Both the position numbers and the translations under genes were made by a program. From Pseudorhodoferax soli (lineage in GTDB: Bacteria > Pseudomonadota > Gammaproteobacteria > Burkholderiales > Burkholderiaceae_C): a stretch of DNA of 64,000 bases. The notes beneath the pieces were generated by a model, which saw only the letters and a program-made list of their open reading frames with translations, was not told where the DNA came from and did not search any database. This document shows positions 1-8,523 of the stretch, one piece after another. The DNA lies in the NCBI RefSeq assembly GCF_003337555.1, contig NZ_QPJK01000004.1, positions 97,221-161,220 of the forward strand, given 5' to 3'. Position 1 is the stretch's first letter; each line of letters starts with the position of its first letter.

Positions 1-442
1 GGGCCTTGGCGCCCTGCTCCAGCGCCTCGGCCGCCATGAAGGTGTGGGCCACGCCGGTAGGGCAGGAGGTGATGGCGACGATGCGCAGCGGCTTGGTGGC
101 CGCCTGGGCCCCGGGCGCTGCCGTGGCCATGCCCAGCCGCGCGAGGGCCTGCTGCACGACCTGCGTGGCGTCGCGGAACACGGCCTCGGGCGCCACTTCC
201 AGCAGCCGGTCGGCCGGCAGCGCACTGCGGTCGATGCCGCTGCCGGCGTCTGCCGCCAGGATCACGGCCTGGGCGCTGGCCAGTTCCTCGGGCGAGAAGC
301 CTTCCTGGGTGCCGAAGCTGCTGACCACGCGCAGTTTGAGGTCGTGCCCGAGGCGGGCGGCAGCGGCCGCCAGTGCCTCGCCCAGCATGAAGCTGTGGGC
401 GGGGCCGGCCTGGCTGGCGGCGATGGCGAAGAGTTGGGCCAT
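1..442 (-). CDS. fruA: PTS fructose transporter subunit IIB'BC, N-terminal part (runs off left edge)
   Basis: This is the fructose-specific membrane permease of the phosphotransferase system. It takes up fructose and phosphorylates it to fructose 1-phosphate. Only the first 147 or so codons lie in the window. The ATG at 442 follows a GGAG ribosome binding site. Residues 1-90 form a degenerate IIB' domain in which the usual cysteine position reads ASQAGPAH. A second IIB domain follows with the active-site motif ITSCPTGVAHTF (phosphocysteine). The membrane IIC domain must lie beyond position 1. It is the last visible gene of the fruB-fruK-fruA operon, 22 bases after fruK. The identification rests on the IIB motif and gene order. 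Confidence 0.93.
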   Translation of the reverse strand, partial: MAQLFAIAASQAGPAHSFMLGEALAAAAARLGHDLKLRVVSSFGTQEGFSPEELASAQAVILAADAGSGIDRSALPADRLLEVAPEAVFRDATQVVQQALARLGMATAAPGAQAATKPLRIVAITSCPTGVAHTFMAAEALEQGAKA

Positions 443-464
443 GGTGGTTGTCTCCGGTGGCTTG

Positions 465-1430
465 TCAGATTGATTGCGGGACGATCTGCGCGGCGAGCGC
501 GTCGATCTCGGCAAGGGGGGGCAGGCTGGGCGCGATGCGCTGGATGCGCGCGGCCGCACAGGCCATGCCGAAGACGGCGGCGTCCAGCGGCGCACGGCCG
601 GCGATCAGCGCGCCCAGCGTGCCGGCGACCAGCGCATCGCCGGCACCGACCGTGGTGGCCACGGGCACCTTGGGGGTCGCGGCGAACCAGCGCGCACCAC
701 CGCTGGCGATGACGGCGCCCTCGCCGCCCAGCGAGACGATGACCAGCGCGATGCCGCCTTGCTGCAGATCAGCCGCCGCGTCGGCCACGGCGGCCACGGT
801 GGGCAGTGGCTTGCCCACCAGCTCCTCCAGCTCTGCGCGGTTGGGCTTGATGAAATCAGGCGCAGGCTGAAGCGCATCGAGCAGCGTGCGCAGCGCAGCC
901 CCGCTGGTGTCCACCATGAGCCGCGCGCCATGGCCGCGCAGCACCGTCGCCACGCGCGCCATGTCGGACGGCGTCACGCCCGGCGGCAGGCTGCCGGCCA
1001 GCGTGACCCAGGTGCCGGGGCCGACCAGCGGCACGAGCTTGTCGAGCAGGCCTTGCTCGGCACCGGCCTGCAGCACCGGGTCGAAGGCGATGCCGGACAG
1101 GTTGATGTCGGTGGTCTCGCCGTGCGTGGTGTCCGCCAGCTTGATGTTGGTGCGCGTGCGGCCGGGCACGCGCCACATGGCGTCAAGGATGCCGGCCTGG
1201 GCGAAGCTGCGCTCGAAGCGCTGCGGGTTCTCCGCGCCGAGCCAGCCACCGGCCGCCACGCGCACGCCCAGCGCGGCCAGCACGGCGGCCACGCCGATGC
1301 CCTTGCCGCCGGCCTCGAACTGCTCGGCCCGCGCGCGGTGCACGGCGCCGGGGTCCAGACGCTCCAAAGTGACGGTGTGGTCGATCGCCGGGTTCGGGGT
1401 CAGGGTGATGACCTGCATTGCGTCCGCCAT
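465..1430 (-). CDS. fruK: 1-phosphofructokinase
   Basis: A 321-residue PfkB/ribokinase-family sugar kinase. It phosphorylates fructose 1-phosphate, the product of FruA, to fructose 1,6-bisphosphate with ATP. The N-terminal TLTPNPAIDHTV is the family opening, GGKGI is the substrate-binding glycine pair, and the C-terminal TTVGAGDALVAG contains the catalytic Asp of the GAGD signature. The start at 1430 (MADAMQVI) overlaps the fruB stop as TGATG, so translation is probably coupled. A second ATG at 1418 would give MQVITLTPNP and is also possible. It lies between fruB and fruA in one operon and presumably shares their LacI-type control. Confidence 0.95.
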   Translation of the reverse strand: MADAMQVITLTPNPAIDHTVTLERLDPGAVHRARAEQFEAGGKGIGVAAVLAALGVRVAAGGWLGAENPQRFERSFAQAGILDAMWRVPGRTRTNIKLADTTHGETTDINLSGIAFDPVLQAGAEQGLLDKLVPLVGPGTWVTLAGSLPPGVTPSDMARVATVLRGHGARLMVDTSGAALRTLLDALQPAPDFIKPNRAELEELVGKPLPTVAAVADAAADLQQGGIALVIVSLGGEGAVIASGGARWFAATPKVPVATTVGAGDALVAGTLGALIAGRAPLDAAVFGMACAAARIQRIAPSLPPLAEIDALAAQIVPQSI

Positions 1431-3967
1431 CACACGCGCTCCGGTGCGGCACGCAGCTGCGCGCCAAGTGCGCGCACCTGGTCGCCGTCGTCCATGTCCA
1501 GCGCCTGCCGGGCCAGGGCCTGCAACTCCGCCAGGCTGTGCCGGCGCAGCAGCGCCTTGATGGCGGTGAGGTCGCCCACGCTCATGCTGAGTTCGTGCAC
1601 CCCGAGGCCGGCCAGCAGTGCCGCGCCCAGCGGCTCGCCCGCCAGGCCGCCGCACACGCCGACCCAGCGGCCGTGGCGGCGCGCGCCGGCCACGGTGTCG
1701 GCGACCAGGCGCAGCACGGCCGGGTGCAGGCTGTCGGCCATGCCGGCCAGCTGCGGGTGCTGGCGGTCCACGGCCAGCGTGTACTGCGTGAGGTCGTTGG
1801 TGCCGATGGAGAAGAAGTCCACGTGCGCGGCCAGCCGGTCGGCCATGCGCGCGGCCGAGGGCACCTCGATCATGATGCCGACCGGAATGGTCCGGCCCGC
1901 CATGCCGAGCTGTTGCTGCACCTCGGCCAGCCGGGCCTTCAACTGCCGCACCTCGTCCACCGTGCTGATCATCGGGAACATGATGGACAGCGGGCCGGTC
2001 TGTGCGGCCCGCACCAGCGCGCGCAGCTGCGGCATGAGCAGGTCGTCGCGCTGCAGGCACAGGCGCGCGCCGCGCACGCCCAGGAAGGGGTTCTCTTCCA
2101 CCGGCAGGTTGAGGTGCGGCACCTGCTTGTCGCCGCCGATGTCCAGCGTGCGCACGATCAGCGGGCGGCCGCCCATGGCCTGCACCATGGCCTGGTAGAC
2201 GGCGAACTGCTCCTCCTCGTCGGGCACGTGGTCGCGTTCGAGGAACAGGAATTCGGTGCGCATCAGGCCCACGCCCTCGGCGCCCTGCTCCAGCGCGCGC
2301 GCCACCTGGTCGGCGCGGTTCACGTTGGCGGCGATCTCGACGCTGTGGCCGTCGGTGGTGGTGGCGGGCTGCAGGCGGCTGGCGGCCTCCTCGGCCTGGT
2401 GGCGGGCCAGGCGCTCGATCATGGCGGCGGTCTGCTGCAACGCCTCTTCGGTCGGTGCGATGTGCAGCTGGCCGCGGTAGCCGTCGAGGATGGCGCGCTC
2501 GCCCGGCTGCAGGTGCAGCACGCCGGGGCCTGCGGCCACCACGGCCGGCAGGCCCAGCGCACGCGCGAGGATGGCGGTGTGCGCCGTGGGGCCGCCGCGT
2601 GCAGTGCAGAAGCCCTTGACGCGCTGCACGTCGATCTGCGCGGTGACCGAGGGCGAGAGGTCGTCGGCCAACAGCAGCGCATCGCGCGGCCAGGTGGAGG
2701 GGTCGGTGCCCGCGTCGTCGCCGCGGCCCAGCAGATGGCGCAGCACGCGTTCGCCCACGTCCTGCAGGTCGGCCGCGCGGGCGGCAAGCAGGGCGTCGGC
2801 CACGACGCGCTGGGCGGCCACGCGCTCGGCCAGCACATGGCGCCAGGCCCAGGCTGCGCCGTGGCCCTGCACCACCAGGCGGCTGACCGCGCGCAGCAAG
2901 GCCGGGTCGCGCAGCATCTGGCCGTGCGCGTCGAAGATGCCGGCCTGCTCGGCCCGGCCCTGGGTGCGGGCCTGCTCGGCCAGGTGGTAGATCTGTGCGG
3001 CGGCGGCGTTCAGCGCGCGGTCGAGCAGCGCGGCCTCTTGCGCGAAGCCCTGGTGCGTGTCGGCCACCTCCAGCGTGCCGGCCTCGGCGCTGACCAGCGT
3101 GCCGACCACCAGGCCCGGGCTGGCAGCGATGCCGTTGATGGTCTGGCGTGCGGCGGGCTGCCAGTCGCCGAGCAGTCGCCCCAAGCCCTGGGCCTGCGCC
3201 TGGCGGGCGGCGGCCAGTTCGGCCTGGCGGGTTTCCTCGTCGCCCAAGCGCAGCACCAGGTCGCGCAGCGCGGCCAGCGCGGCTTCTGCATCCGGGCCCT
3301 GGGCCGAGAGGCGCAGCGCGGCGCCGCGGCCTGCGCCCAGGCTCAGCAGCGCGGCCATGTTGCGGGCGTCGGCCACCGCATCGCCATGGCGCACGCGCAG
3401 CGCAGCCTGGAAGCGCGCGGCCAGCTGCGCCCACTGGCCGGCGGGGCGGGCGTGCAGGCCGTTGGGGTAGTTCAGCGTGAGGTCCAGGCCAAGCGGGTAG
3501 TCGTGCGCCGGGGCGGCGGCGGCGTCCGGCGCGGCATCGCTGGTCAGCGCGGCGACGATCTCCTCGGCACGCGTGCTGCCCACCAGCTGCGCGATGCGGG
3601 CCGGGTCGCGCATCAGCCGCGTGAGCCGGCGCAGCACGGTGATGTGCTCGTCCGACGCGGCGGCGATGGCCACGACCAGGTGCACCGGCTTGTCGGCGCC
3701 GCCCCAGGCCACGCCCTGCGGCACCTGCAGCACGGCCAGGCCGGTGCGGCGCACCAGGCCCTTGTCTTCGACCATGCCGTGGGGAATGGCCACGCCCTGG
3801 CCCAGGTAGGTGGTGGCGACCTGCTCGCGGCGCAGCAGGCTGGCGACGTAGGCGGCGTCGCAGAAGCCGGCCTGCACCAGCAGCGCGCCGGCGCTGCGCA
3901 CGGCGTCGTCGCGGTCGGCCGGGCTGGCCGCAAGGCGGACTTCCACGGGAGTGGGGAGGGTTTCCAA
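1430..3967 (-). CDS. fruB: PTS multiphosphoryl transfer protein (EIIA-Fru, HPr, enzyme I fusion)
   Basis: This single protein carries phosphate from phosphoenolpyruvate to FruA. An EIIA-Fru domain (about residues 5-140) has the phospho-His motif GVAIPHG. An HPr domain (about 155-240) has its histidine in GLHARPAG. Enzyme I fills the rest, with the active His in GGPTAHTAILA and the C-terminal PEP-binding domain (SIGTNDLTQYTLAVDR). A longer reading frame opens at a TTG at 4012, but its first codons lie across the operator at 3982-4001. I prefer the TTG at 3967, which has GGAGACA 5 bases upstream, like other genes here. The EIIA-HPr-EI order, with EI fused, lets the fructose system work without separate ptsH and ptsI. 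Confidence 0.9.
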   Translation of the reverse strand: METLPTPVEVRLAASPADRDDAVRSAGALLVQAGFCDAAYVASLLRREQVATTYLGQGVAIPHGMVEDKGLVRRTGLAVLQVPQGVAWGGADKPVHLVVAIAAASDEHITVLRRLTRLMRDPARIAQLVGSTRAEEIVAALTSDAAPDAAAAPAHDYPLGLDLTLNYPNGLHARPAGQWAQLAARFQAALRVRHGDAVADARNMAALLSLGAGRGAALRLSAQGPDAEAALAALRDLVLRLGDEETRQAELAAARQAQAQGLGRLLGDWQPAARQTINGIAASPGLVVGTLVSAEAGTLEVADTHQGFAQEAALLDRALNAAAAQIYHLAEQARTQGRAEQAGIFDAHGQMLRDPALLRAVSRLVVQGHGAAWAWRHVLAERVAAQRVVADALLAARAADLQDVGERVLRHLLGRGDDAGTDPSTWPRDALLLADDLSPSVTAQIDVQRVKGFCTARGGPTAHTAILARALGLPAVVAAGPGVLHLQPGERAILDGYRGQLHIAPTEEALQQTAAMIERLARHQAEEAASRLQPATTTDGHSVEIAANVNRADQVARALEQGAEGVGLMRTEFLFLERDHVPDEEEQFAVYQAMVQAMGGRPLIVRTLDIGGDKQVPHLNLPVEENPFLGVRGARLCLQRDDLLMPQLRALVRAAQTGPLSIMFPMISTVDEVRQLKARLAEVQQQLGMAGRTIPVGIMIEVPSAARMADRLAAHVDFFSIGTNDLTQYTLAVDRQHPQLAGMADSLHPAVLRLVADTVAGARRHGRWVGVCGGLAGEPLGAALLAGLGVHELSMSVGDLTAIKALLRRHSLAELQALARQALDMDDGDQVRALGAQLRAAPERV

Positions 3968-3981
3968 GCGTGTCTCCAAAG

Positions 3982-4001
3982 TTTTGGAATCGATACCAAA
4001 A
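3982..4001. promoter_or_regulatory. Operator 1 for the LacI-type fructose regulator
   Basis: A near-perfect palindrome, TTTTGG-AATCGATA-CCAAAA (18 of 20 positions symmetric), with a central CG as expected for LacI-family operators. It lies just upstream of the preferred fruB start at 3967. Its core GGAATCGATACC recurs exactly at 4117-4128. Binding is inferred from symmetry, repetition and the adjacent regulator gene. Confidence 0.75.
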
Positions 4002-4114
4002 TTATTCCGCAAGAAGCCCGCGGCAGTCCAGGACGACGGGATGTTTGGGCCAGAAATCCAAGGGTAAACACTTATGAATCAGTGCCGAGCGCCCGCCAAC
4101 GGCGACCGAAAATC

Positions 4115-4131
4115 CAGGAATCGATACCAAA
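4115..4131. promoter_or_regulatory. Operator 2 for the LacI-type fructose regulator
   Basis: The 12-base core GGAATCGATACC is identical to operator 1, 131 bases away centre to centre, and lies 16-32 bases upstream of the regulator's own ATG. Two matching sites flanking both divergent starts suggest joint repression of fruBKA and autoregulation, possibly with looping. Confidence 0.7.
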
Positions 4132-4146
4132 GACGAGCCAGACCCT

Positions 4147-5166
4147 ATGCCGTCCCTCCTCGCCAACCCAGGCAGTCCCAGCATCAAGGATGTGGCCCAG
4201 CGCGCCGGCGTGTCGACCACCACCGTCTCGCGCGTGCTGACCGATGCGGACGCTGTGCGCCCGGTGCTGCGCGAGCGCGTGCAGCAGGCCATCGCCGAGC
4301 TCGGCTGGCGGCCCAACCTGGCGGCGCGCCGGCTGCGCCAGCGCACCACCTCGCTGATCGGCCTGGTGGTGGCCGACATCCGCAACCCCTTCTTCACCGC
4401 CATCAGCCGGGCCGTGGAAGACATGGCCTACGCAGCCGGCCTGCGCCTGATCCTGTGCAACAGCGACGAGAACCCGGCCAAGGAGCAGTCCTATTTGGAA
4501 CTGATGGCTGACGAGCGCGCCAGCGGCGTGATCCTCGCGCCCACGCTGGAATTCACCGAGCGGCACCAGCCCGGCCATTGGCCATTCCCGCTGGTGATGG
4601 TGGACCGCGCACCGCAGGCCGCGGCCACCGACGCCGTGCTGCTGGACAACGTGGGCGCCGCCGGCGAACTCACGCGCCACCTGCTGGCCCAGGGCTGCCG
4701 GCGCATCGCGCTGCTGGCCGGCAGCCACAGCACCACCGGCCGCCAGCGCCAGGCCGGCTACGAGGCGGCGTTGCGCGAAGCCGGCCTGCCGCCGCGCGTG
4801 CTGGCCCTGCGGCCCGACGCGCAGGCCGGCCAGGACGGCGCGGCGCGGCTGCTGGCCGAGCCCGCCGGCACCCGGCCCGACGCACTGCTGGCCACCAGCG
4901 GCCTGCTGCTGCTGGGCGCCTGGCGTGCCGCCCGCGCCGCCGGCCTGGCACTGCCGCGCGAGCTGGCGCTGGCCGGCTTCGACGACAACGACTGGACCAC
5001 CATGCCCGAGCCGGCCATCACCGTGCTGGCCCAGCCCACCGAGGACATCGGCCGCAGCGCGGCGGAGCTGCTGCTGCAGCGCATGGCCGAACCCGAGCGC
5101 GCGCCGCGGCGCATCGTGCTGCAGGGGCAGCTGCTGGTGCGCGGGTCGAGTTTGCGGCTGGGGTGA
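4147..5166 (+). CDS. LacI-family transcriptional regulator of the fructose operon
   Basis: A 339-residue LacI/GalR-type repressor. The N-terminal helix-turn-helix and hinge helix read IKDVAQRAGVSTTTVSRVL and WRPNLAARRLRQ (residues 12-60). A periplasmic-binding-protein-like effector domain follows, with the usual LIGLVVADIRNPFF start and AGFDDNDW near residue 278. It is divergent from fruBKA with two identical operator cores between them, so it is probably the fructose repressor, with a fructose phosphate as the likely effector (inference from context). It ends back-to-back with the convergent selD gene, with no spacer. Confidence 0.92.
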   Translation: MPSLLANPGSPSIKDVAQRAGVSTTTVSRVLTDADAVRPVLRERVQQAIAELGWRPNLAARRLRQRTTSLIGLVVADIRNPFFTAISRAVEDMAYAAGLRLILCNSDENPAKEQSYLELMADERASGVILAPTLEFTERHQPGHWPFPLVMVDRAPQAAATDAVLLDNVGAAGELTRHLLAQGCRRIALLAGSHSTTGRQRQAGYEAALREAGLPPRVLALRPDAQAGQDGAARLLAEPAGTRPDALLATSGLLLLGAWRAARAAGLALPRELALAGFDDNDWTTMPEPAITVLAQPTEDIGRSAAELLLQRMAEPERAPRRIVLQGQLLVRGSSLRLG

Positions 5167-6225
5167 TCAGCGCACGACGAGGCGCGGCCCGCCGGCCCAG
5201 GCCTGCACTTCGCCGATCTCGGCCGCCTGCGCGAAACCGTGCGCGCGGAACAGCGCGAGCACCTCCTCCACGCTGCCCGGCGCGCAGGACACCAGCAGGC
5301 CGCCGCTGGTCTGCGGATCGGTCAGCAGCGCGCGCTCGGCATCGGACAGCGTGCTCGCGACCTCGGCGCCGTAGCCCTGCCAGTTGCGGCCCGAGGCGCC
5401 TGTGACGCAGCCGGCCGCGACGAGTTCGCGCACGCCTTCGAGCACCGGCACGCGTGCCCAGTCCAGCAGCACCTGGCAATTGGCGCCGCGCGCCATCTCC
5501 AGGCCATGGCCGGCGATGCCGAAGCCTGTCACATCGGTCAGCGCATGTACGCCGGGCAGCGCGGCCAGGGCCGGGCCTGGCGTGTTCAGCCGCGTGGTGG
5601 TGTCGATCATGCGGGCGTAGCCGGCGGCGTCGAGCTGCTCCTTCTTGAACGCGGCCGACAGCACGCCCACGCCCAGCGGCTTGCCGAGCACGAGGCGGTC
5701 TCCGGGCTGCGCGCCCGCATTGCGGCGCACGCGGTCGGGGTGCACCAGGCCCAGCGCCACCAGGCCGTAGATGGGCTCGACCGAATCGATGGTGTGGCCG
5801 CCCGCGATCGGGATGCCCGCCGCCTGGCATACCGACTGCCCGCCCGCGAGGATGCGGCCGATGGTGGCCGTGGACAGCACGTTCACCGGCATGCCCACGA
5901 TGGCCAGCGCCAGGATGGGCTTGCCGCCCATGGCGTAGACGTCCGAGATCGCATTGGTCGCGGCGATGCGGCCGAAGTCGTGCGGGTCGTCCACGATGGG
6001 CATGAAGAAATCGGTCGTGGCGATCAGGGCCTGCTCGTCGTTGAGGCGGTAGACGGCCGCGTCGTCGGCGGTCTCGATGCCGACCAGCAGCTCGGGCGGT
6101 ACGGGCAGGCCGCCCTGGTTGCGCAGGATCTCGGACAGCACGCCGGGCGCGATCTTGCAGCCGCAGCCGCCGCCGTGGGAAAGCGAGGTCAGGCGCGGCT
6201 CGGCCGCGGGCGTGGTGGTGGACAT
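5167..6225 (-). CDS. selD: Selenide, water dikinase
   Basis: A 352-residue enzyme that makes selenophosphate from selenide and ATP for selenocysteine or 2-selenouridine in tRNA. The glycine-rich N-terminal loop GGGCGCKIAPG carries the catalytic Cys (C21) and Lys (K24). The active-site position is ordinary cysteine (TGC), not a selenocysteine TGA, so no recoding is needed. TTDFFMPIVDDPHDFGRIAA is the ATP/Mg binding segment, and the C-terminal DPQTSGGLLV motif is present. The ATG at 6225 was chosen over upstream in-frame starts because it gives the family N-terminus. No selA, selB or ybbB gene is in the window, so its partner pathway cannot be told. Confidence 0.95.
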   Translation of the reverse strand: MSTTTPAAEPRLTSLSHGGGCGCKIAPGVLSEILRNQGGLPVPPELLVGIETADDAAVYRLNDEQALIATTDFFMPIVDDPHDFGRIAATNAISDVYAMGGKPILALAIVGMPVNVLSTATIGRILAGGQSVCQAAGIPIAGGHTIDSVEPIYGLVALGLVHPDRVRRNAGAQPGDRLVLGKPLGVGVLSAAFKKEQLDAAGYARMIDTTTRLNTPGPALAALPGVHALTDVTGFGIAGHGLEMARGANCQVLLDWARVPVLEGVRELVAAGCVTGASGRNWQGYGAEVASTLSDAERALLTDPQTSGGLLVSCAPGSVEEVLALFRAHGFAQAAEIGEVQAWAGGPRLVVR

Positions 6226-6268
6226 GGATGGCAGCAGTGGCAGACGAACAAGGGCCGCATTGTGCGGC

Positions 6269-6793
6269 TCAGGCCGGGTCGGCGCCCGCGCCAGCCGCCT
6301 CTGCGCCACCCTGCGCATCGTCCACGCGCTGCATGTTGTCGAGCAGCTTGAGCAGGTAGTGCAGGCTGTGCGTCACGTCGTTGACCGAGAAGCCCTCCAG
6401 CACCTGGCCGTAGTAGCCATGGATCTTGGGCAGGGCTTCGTCCTGCCAGAGGCTGCGCCCGGCCTCGCTCATGCGGATCACGCGCGAGCGCCGGTCCACC
6501 GGGTCCGGCCCGCTTTGCACGCGGCCATCGCGCTCCATGCGGCCGATCAGGCCCGACAGGTTCTGTCGGCTCACCTTGAGGTAGCGGGCCAGGTCGCCCA
6601 CGCTCATGCCGGCACCGGCCTCGGGCCGCGACAAGGCGCCCAACACCGCCCACTGCTGCGTGGTGAGACCCTCCTGCTCGACCGCGCGTGTCCCGGTTTT
6701 ATGCAACATGTTTGCACATTGATAAAGCCGAAAAAACAAGCGGTTGGCCAGCGCCATGCGGGCCGCTTGCGTTTCTTCTTCAGGGTAAACCAC
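6269..6793 (-). CDS. badR: MarR-family regulator, BadR-like
   Basis: A 174-residue winged-helix regulator. The helix-turn-helix region is MSVGDLARYLKVSRQNLSGL, followed by the wing DPVDRRSRVIRMSEAG. It starts at a GTG (6793) with an excellent AAGGAG site seven bases upstream. It is divergent from badH-badI-aliB-aliA. In Rhodopseudomonas palustris the MarR protein BadR represses the equivalent cyclohexanecarboxylate genes and is released by 2-ketocyclohexanecarboxyl-CoA. The same role is inferred here from position and family. The C-terminus is rich in Ala, Gly and Asp and looks disordered. Confidence 0.85.
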   Translation of the reverse strand: MVYPEEETQAARMALANRLFFRLYQCANMLHKTGTRAVEQEGLTTQQWAVLGALSRPEAGAGMSVGDLARYLKVSRQNLSGLIGRMERDGRVQSGPDPVDRRSRVIRMSEAGRSLWQDEALPKIHGYYGQVLEGFSVNDVTHSLHYLLKLLDNMQRVDDAQGGAEAAGAGADPA

Positions 6794-6848
6794 GAAATCT
6801 CCTTAAAACCAGAGCTTGCATTGCCGGCCCGGTCGACCCACAATTGAG

Positions 6849-6871
6849 TCAATATATTTACCTATATTTGA
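6849..6871. promoter_or_regulatory. Candidate operator/promoter region of the bad/ali operon
   Basis: An AT-rich island in a very GC-rich region with an imperfect inverted repeat (TCAATATAT, short spacer, CTATATTTGA; the arms match with one base inserted). It lies 55 bases upstream of the badR GTG and 65 bases upstream of badH, between the divergent genes. A MarR dimer is the natural ligand, but neither binding nor the promoter boxes can be proven by eye. Confidence 0.45.
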
Positions 6872-6936
6872 AAACCGGGCAATGCCTTGCCCCCACGATA
6901 GCAAGGCGCCGCCCGGTCAACCCCAGGAGCAGTGCG

Positions 6937-7704
6937 ATGCAGCGATTCGAGAACAAGGTGGTGGTGGTGACCGGCGGCGGCGGCGGCATCGGCGGGGCGA
7001 CCTGCCGGCGCTTCGCTGCCGAGGGCGCCAGGGTGGCGGTGTTCGACCTGAACCTGGCGGCCGCCGAGCAGGTAGCGGCGCAAATCCGCACGGCCGGCGG
7101 CCAGGCCCAGGCCATGGGCTGCGACATCACCGAGCGCGCCAGCGTCGACCGGGCGGTGGCCGCCACGGCCGAGGCGCTGGGCCCCATCGACGTGCTGGTC
7201 AACAACGCTGGCTGGGACGTGTTCAAACCCTTCGTGAAGACGGTGCCGGCTGAATGGGAGCGGCTGATCGCGATCAACCTGACCGGTGCGCTGCACATGC
7301 TGCACGCCGTGCTGCCGGGCATGGCCGAGCGGCGCAGCGGCCGCATCGTCAACGTGGCGTCCGACGCGGCGCGCGGCGGCTCCTCGGGCGAGGCCGTGTA
7401 CTCGGCCTGCAAGGGCGGACTGGTGGCGCTGTCGAAGACGCTGGCGCGCGAGCATGCGCGCCAGGGCATCACCGTCAACGTGGTCTGCCCCGGCCCGACC
7501 GACACCGCGCTGCTGGCCGGCGTGGCCGAGGGTGCGCGCGACCCGGCCAAGCTGCTCGAGGCCTTCCGCAGCGCCATCCCGCTGGGCCGCCTGGGCCAGC
7601 CCGACGACCTGGCCGGCGCCATCGCCTTCTTCGCCAGCGACGACGCCGGCTTCATCACCGGCCAGGTGGTGTCCGTCTCGGGCGGATTGACCATGCACGG
7701 CTGA
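6937..7704 (+). CDS. badH: 2-hydroxycyclohexanecarboxyl-CoA dehydrogenase (SDR family)
   Basis: A 255-residue short-chain dehydrogenase/reductase. The nucleotide-binding motif is TGGGGGIGG near the start, NNAG follows, and the catalytic Tyr-Lys pair is YSACKGG. The predicted reaction is NAD-dependent oxidation of 2-hydroxycyclohexane-1-carboxyl-CoA to the 2-keto compound, as for R. palustris BadH. The specific call rests on the next gene being a clear BadI and on aliA/aliB downstream. The ATG at 6937 has AGGAG 7 bases upstream; longer in-frame starts would run across the regulatory region. First gene of the operon. Confidence 0.88.
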   Translation: MQRFENKVVVVTGGGGGIGGATCRRFAAEGARVAVFDLNLAAAEQVAAQIRTAGGQAQAMGCDITERASVDRAVAATAEALGPIDVLVNNAGWDVFKPFVKTVPAEWERLIAINLTGALHMLHAVLPGMAERRSGRIVNVASDAARGGSSGEAVYSACKGGLVALSKTLAREHARQGITVNVVCPGPTDTALLAGVAEGARDPAKLLEAFRSAIPLGRLGQPDDLAGAIAFFASDDAGFITGQVVSVSGGLTMHG

Positions 7705-7729
7705 ACCTTCACCCCCCAAGGAGAACCCC

Positions 7730-8512
7730 ATGAATTTCGAAGACATCCTGTACGAGGTGCGCAACGGCGTGGCCTGGATCACGATCAACCGGCCCGAGAA
7801 GATGAACGCCTTCCGCGGCACCACCTGCGACGAGCTGATCCGCGCGCTGAACAAGGCCGGCTACGACAAGGCCGTGGGATGCATCGTGCTGGCCGGCGCC
7901 GGCGACAAGGCCTTCTGCACCGGGGGCGACCAGTCGGCCCACGATGGCAACTACGACGGCCGCGGCACCATCGGCCTGCCGATGGAAGAGCTGCACACCG
8001 CCATCCGCGACGTGCCCAAGCCCGTGATCGCACGCGTGCAGGGCTACGCCATCGGCGGCGGCAACGTGCTGGCCACCATCTGCGACCTGACCATCGTGTC
8101 GGAGAAGGCCATCATGGGCCAGGTCGGCCCCAAGATGGGCTCGGTCGATCCGGGCTACGGCACGGCTTTCCTGGCGCGCGTGGTCGGCGAGAAGAAGGCG
8201 CGCGAGATCTGGTACCTGAACAAGCGCTACAGCGGCGCCGAGGCCGTGGCCATGGGCCTGGCCAACATCTGCGTGCCGCACGGCGAGCTGGACGCCACCG
8301 TGCAGGAATGGGCCGAGACCATCTGCGAGCGCAGCCCCACGGCGATCGCGATCGCCAAGCGCAGCTTCAACATGGACACGGCGCACCAGGCCGGCATCGC
8401 GGGCATGGGCATGTACGCGCTCAAGCTGTACTACGACACCGAGGAATCGCGCGAGGGCGTGGCCGCGCTCAAGGACAAGCGCAAGCCCGACTTCCGCAAG
8501 TACGCGAAGTAG
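7730..8512 (+). CDS. badI: 2-ketocyclohexanecarboxyl-CoA hydrolase (ring cleavage)
   Basis: A 260-residue crotonase-fold enzyme of the MenB/BadI branch. It hydrolytically opens the ring of 2-ketocyclohexanecarboxyl-CoA to give pimeloyl-CoA. Typical features are the oxyanion-hole glycines in QGYAIGGGNVLA and the segment SVDPGYGTAFLARVVGEKKA with the following AREIWYL, which closely resembles MenB-type enzymes rather than ordinary enoyl-CoA hydratases. It is preceded by AAGGAG and lies 25 bases after badH. This is the most diagnostic gene of the cluster, since it fixes the pathway as cyclohexanecarboxylate (or alicyclic acid) degradation. Confidence 0.93.
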   Translation: MNFEDILYEVRNGVAWITINRPEKMNAFRGTTCDELIRALNKAGYDKAVGCIVLAGAGDKAFCTGGDQSAHDGNYDGRGTIGLPMEELHTAIRDVPKPVIARVQGYAIGGGNVLATICDLTIVSEKAIMGQVGPKMGSVDPGYGTAFLARVVGEKKAREIWYLNKRYSGAEAVAMGLANICVPHGELDATVQEWAETICERSPTAIAIAKRSFNMDTAHQAGIAGMGMYALKLYYDTEESREGVAALKDKRKPDFRKYAK

Positions 8513-8523
8513 GGGCTGTGGCC

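Noticed and set aside
3968..4012. N-terminal extension of FruB from TTG 4012
   Set aside because: It would put the operator palindrome inside the coding sequence and lacks a ribosome site; TTG 3967 has one.
1418..4240. 940-codon plus-strand open frame opposite fruK/fruB
   Set aside because: It is antisense to three proteins with intact catalytic motifs; its translation is His/Ala/Gly/Arg-rich with no motif, as expected of high-GC shadow frames.
6100..6225. Selenocysteine codon in selD
   Set aside because: The active-site position is TGC (Cys) and the frame has no internal TGA.
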